A DNA stretch of 7,004 bases, from the NCBI GenBank assembly GCA_027067085.1, contig JAMOMM010000353.1, forward strand, positions 1-7,004, written 5' to 3'. The first letter of the stretch is position 1; the number at the start of each line of letters is the position of its first letter. The notes under the pieces were generated by a model. The model saw nothing but the letters and a program-made list of their open reading frames with translations. It ran no database searches and was not told the DNA's origin. The stretch is from Hyphomicrobiales bacterium. Lineage in GTDB: Bacteria; Pseudomonadota; Alphaproteobacteria; Rhizobiales; Aestuariivirgaceae. A program made the translations under genes and the position numbers. Shown in pieces: positions 5,677 to 7,004 of the stretch.

Positions 5677-6846
5677 TTACGCGGCCTCCTTCACAGCCTG
5701 AACGATTTTCTTGGCTGCATCATCCAAATTGCTCGCTGAAATTACGTTCAATCCAGATTCATCAATAATTTTTTGCCCCTGCTCCACATTGGTGCCCTCT
5801 AAGCGCACCACCAATGGAACCTTCAAGCCCACTTCTTTAACCGCTGTTATCACACCCTCAGCAATCACATCACAACGCATGATGCCGCCAAAAATGTTGA
5901 CCAAAATACCCTTAACATTGGCATCTGATGTAATAATTTTAAATGCAGCGGTCACTTTTTCAGCCGTCGCCCCACCACCAACATCTAGGAAGTTTGCAGG
6001 TTCTGACCCATAAAGTTTAATAATATCCATTGTGCCCATTGCCAAACCAGCACCGTTGACCATACAGCCAATTTCGCCATCAAGCGTAATGTAGCTCAGG
6101 TCGTATTTTGAAGCTTCTAGCTCTTTAGCATCTTCTTCGGTTTCATCACGAAGTTCCATAATATCTTTATGGCGGAACAATGCATTGCCATCAAAGCCCA
6201 TTTTTGCATCAAGACAAATCAGATCGCCATCGCCATTAACAACCAACGGATTGATCTCAAGCAAAGCCATGTCTTTTTCGGTGAACGCTGTATAAAGCTG
6301 GCCCACCATTTTCACACACTGCTTAACTTGATTACCTTCAAGTTGAAGTGCTGCTGCAATTTTACGCCCGACATAAGGCATGCAGCCTACAGTTGGGTCC
6401 ACATGCACCGTAATGATTTTCTCTGGTGTTTCCTCGGCCACTTCTTCAATGTTCATGCCGCCTTCAGTTGAGGCAACAAAAGCAACGTTAGACGTTTCGC
6501 GATCAACCAAAACAGACAGATAAAGTTCGCGCTCAATGCTTGAACCTTCTTCAACATAAATGCGGTTAACAACTTTACCCGCAGGTCCCGTTTGATGCGT
6601 TACTAAAGTCATACCCAACATGCGTTCTGCTTCTGAACGCACCTCATCGATAGACTTAACAACTTTAACGCCGCCGCCTTTGCCGCGACCACCTGCGTGA
6701 ATTTGTGACTTAACAACCCACACTGGCCCACCAAGTTCTTGCGCCGCTTTTACCGCTTCATCAACACTAAAAGCTGGAAGGCCATTAGCCACTGATACAC
6801 CAAAGCTTTTAAGAACTTGCTTGGCCTGATACTCATGAATATTCAT
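5677..6846 (-). CDS. sucC: Succinyl-CoA synthetase (ADP/GDP-forming), beta subunit
   Basis: The beta subunit provides the ATP-grasp nucleotide site and succinate specificity of succinyl-CoA synthetase. At 389 residues it has essentially the same length as E. coli SucC (388). The start MNIHEYQAKQVL is the canonical family N-terminus. ATP-grasp elements include Lys46 in VVKSQIHAGGRGKGGGV (44-60) and Glu99 in YVEEG. Metal-binding Asn199 lies in EINPLVV (197-203) and Asp213 in LDAKMGFDG (212-220). The C-terminal ligase domain has NGAGLAMGTMD (264-274), LDVGGGA (287-293), GGIMRCDVIAEG (320-331) and RLEGTN (348-353). It begins 32 bases after mdh with only a weak, distant GGATGGG (plus 6858-6864) as Shine-Dalgarno. 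The start is still secure from homology. Confidence 0.99.
   Translation of the reverse strand: MNIHEYQAKQVLKSFGVSVANGLPAFSVDEAVKAAQELGGPVWVVKSQIHAGGRGKGGGVKVVKSIDEVRSEAERMLGMTLVTHQTGPAGKVVNRIYVEEGSSIERELYLSVLVDRETSNVAFVASTEGGMNIEEVAEETPEKIITVHVDPTVGCMPYVGRKIAAALQLEGNQVKQCVKMVGQLYTAFTEKDMALLEINPLVVNGDGDLICLDAKMGFDGNALFRHKDIMELRDETEEDAKELEASKYDLSYITLDGEIGCMVNGAGLAMGTMDIIKLYGSEPANFLDVGGGATAEKVTAAFKIITSDANVKGILVNIFGGIMRCDVIAEGVITAVKEVGLKVPLVVRLEGTNVEQGQKIIDESGLNVISASNLDDAAKKIVQAVKEAA
5685..5691 (-). promoter_or_regulatory. sucD Shine-Dalgarno embedded in the sucC 3' end
   Basis: The transcribed strand reads AAGGAGG eight bases before the sucD ATG, an ideal ribosome-binding site. It is formed by the last sense codons of sucC (Lys-Glu-Ala-Ala), so terminating ribosomes can re-initiate on sucD directly. 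Confidence 0.9.
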
Positions 6847-6878
6847 CTAAGGAAAAACCCATCCGTTTTCAAAAAAGA
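6847..6878 (-). other. mdh-sucC intergenic spacer, 32 bases
   Basis: This short spacer has no terminator-like hairpin and no convincing promoter, which supports co-transcription of mdh with sucC. It contains GGATGGG (6858-6864), 11 bases before the sucC ATG, the only purine-rich candidate ribosome-binding site. Confidence 0.6.
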
Positions 6879-7004
6879 TTAGTCTGCTAAATCTGGTGCA
6901 ATTGTTTTAGCCGCATCCATCAAAGTGGTTACAGCTTTCACTGACTTTTTAAGTAAGGCTTTTTCGTCAGATTCCAACTTAATTTCTACAATTTTTTCAA
7001 CACC
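6879..7004 (-). CDS. mdh: Malate dehydrogenase, C-terminal 41 residues, cut by window edge
   Basis: The open frame enters from the window edge and ends at TAA (6879-6881). The tail begins GVEKIVEIKL, continues ESDEKALLKKSVKAV and ends TIAPDLAD. The GVEKIVEI-L-xxEk-ll--S stretch is the typical C-terminal helix region of the LDH-like NAD-dependent malate dehydrogenases found in alphaproteobacteria. That enzyme interconverts malate and oxaloacetate in the TCA cycle. The catalytic His/Asp and NAD-binding motifs lie outside the window, so the assignment rests on this tail plus the well-known mdh-sucC-sucD-sucA-sucB-lpd order. The cluster promoter, presumably upstream of mdh, is also not visible. 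Confidence 0.88.
   Translation of the reverse strand, partial: GVEKIVEIKLESDEKALLKKSVKAVTTLMDAAKTIAPDLAD

Noticed and set aside
1..7004. A novel defence, mobile or biosynthetic system
   Set aside because: Every long gene is a recognisable TCA-cycle enzyme with intact key residues. No unknown genes, transposase, integrase, CRISPR repeats or compositional islands are visible.

Overview
The window is a stretch of core central metabolism from a bacterium, almost certainly an alphaproteobacterium. All six genes are on the minus strand, so transcription runs from high to low coordinates: mdh (3' end only), sucC, sucD, sucA, sucB and lpdA (5' end only). This gene order is the classic alphaproteobacterial TCA-cycle cluster, and the SucA N-terminus and long Ala/Pro linkers of SucB fit it too. 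Base composition is moderate, with an AT-leaning third position and AT-rich gaps. I cannot place the organism below class level.

Layout along transcription: the last 41 codons of malate dehydrogenase (7004-6879), a 32-base gap, the succinyl-CoA synthetase beta subunit (6846-5677), then the alpha subunit (5676-4804), whose ATG touches the beta stop codon. A 175-base non-coding gap follows, much longer than any other in the cluster. Then come the 2-oxoglutarate dehydrogenase E1 subunit (4628-1659), a 57-base gap, the E2 dihydrolipoyl succinyltransferase (1601-366), a 15-base gap, and the start of E3 dihydrolipoyl dehydrogenase (350-1, running off the window).

The products carry out consecutive TCA steps. 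SucA/SucB/Lpd form the complex converting 2-oxoglutarate to succinyl-CoA. SucCD converts succinyl-CoA to succinate with synthesis of a nucleoside triphosphate. Mdh oxidises malate to oxaloacetate. All visible catalytic residues are intact, and I see no frameshifts, insertions, mobile elements, tRNAs or CRISPR arrays.

I found no novel multi-gene system. The part worth a second look is the sucD-sucA gap. It holds a 16-bp perfect palindrome with a repeated half-site 52 bp away, a large stem-loop with an 11-bp perfect core, and a second small hairpin lying between a strong Shine-Dalgarno sequence and the sucA ATG. Together these suggest a separate control point for sucA-sucB-lpdA inside the operon.
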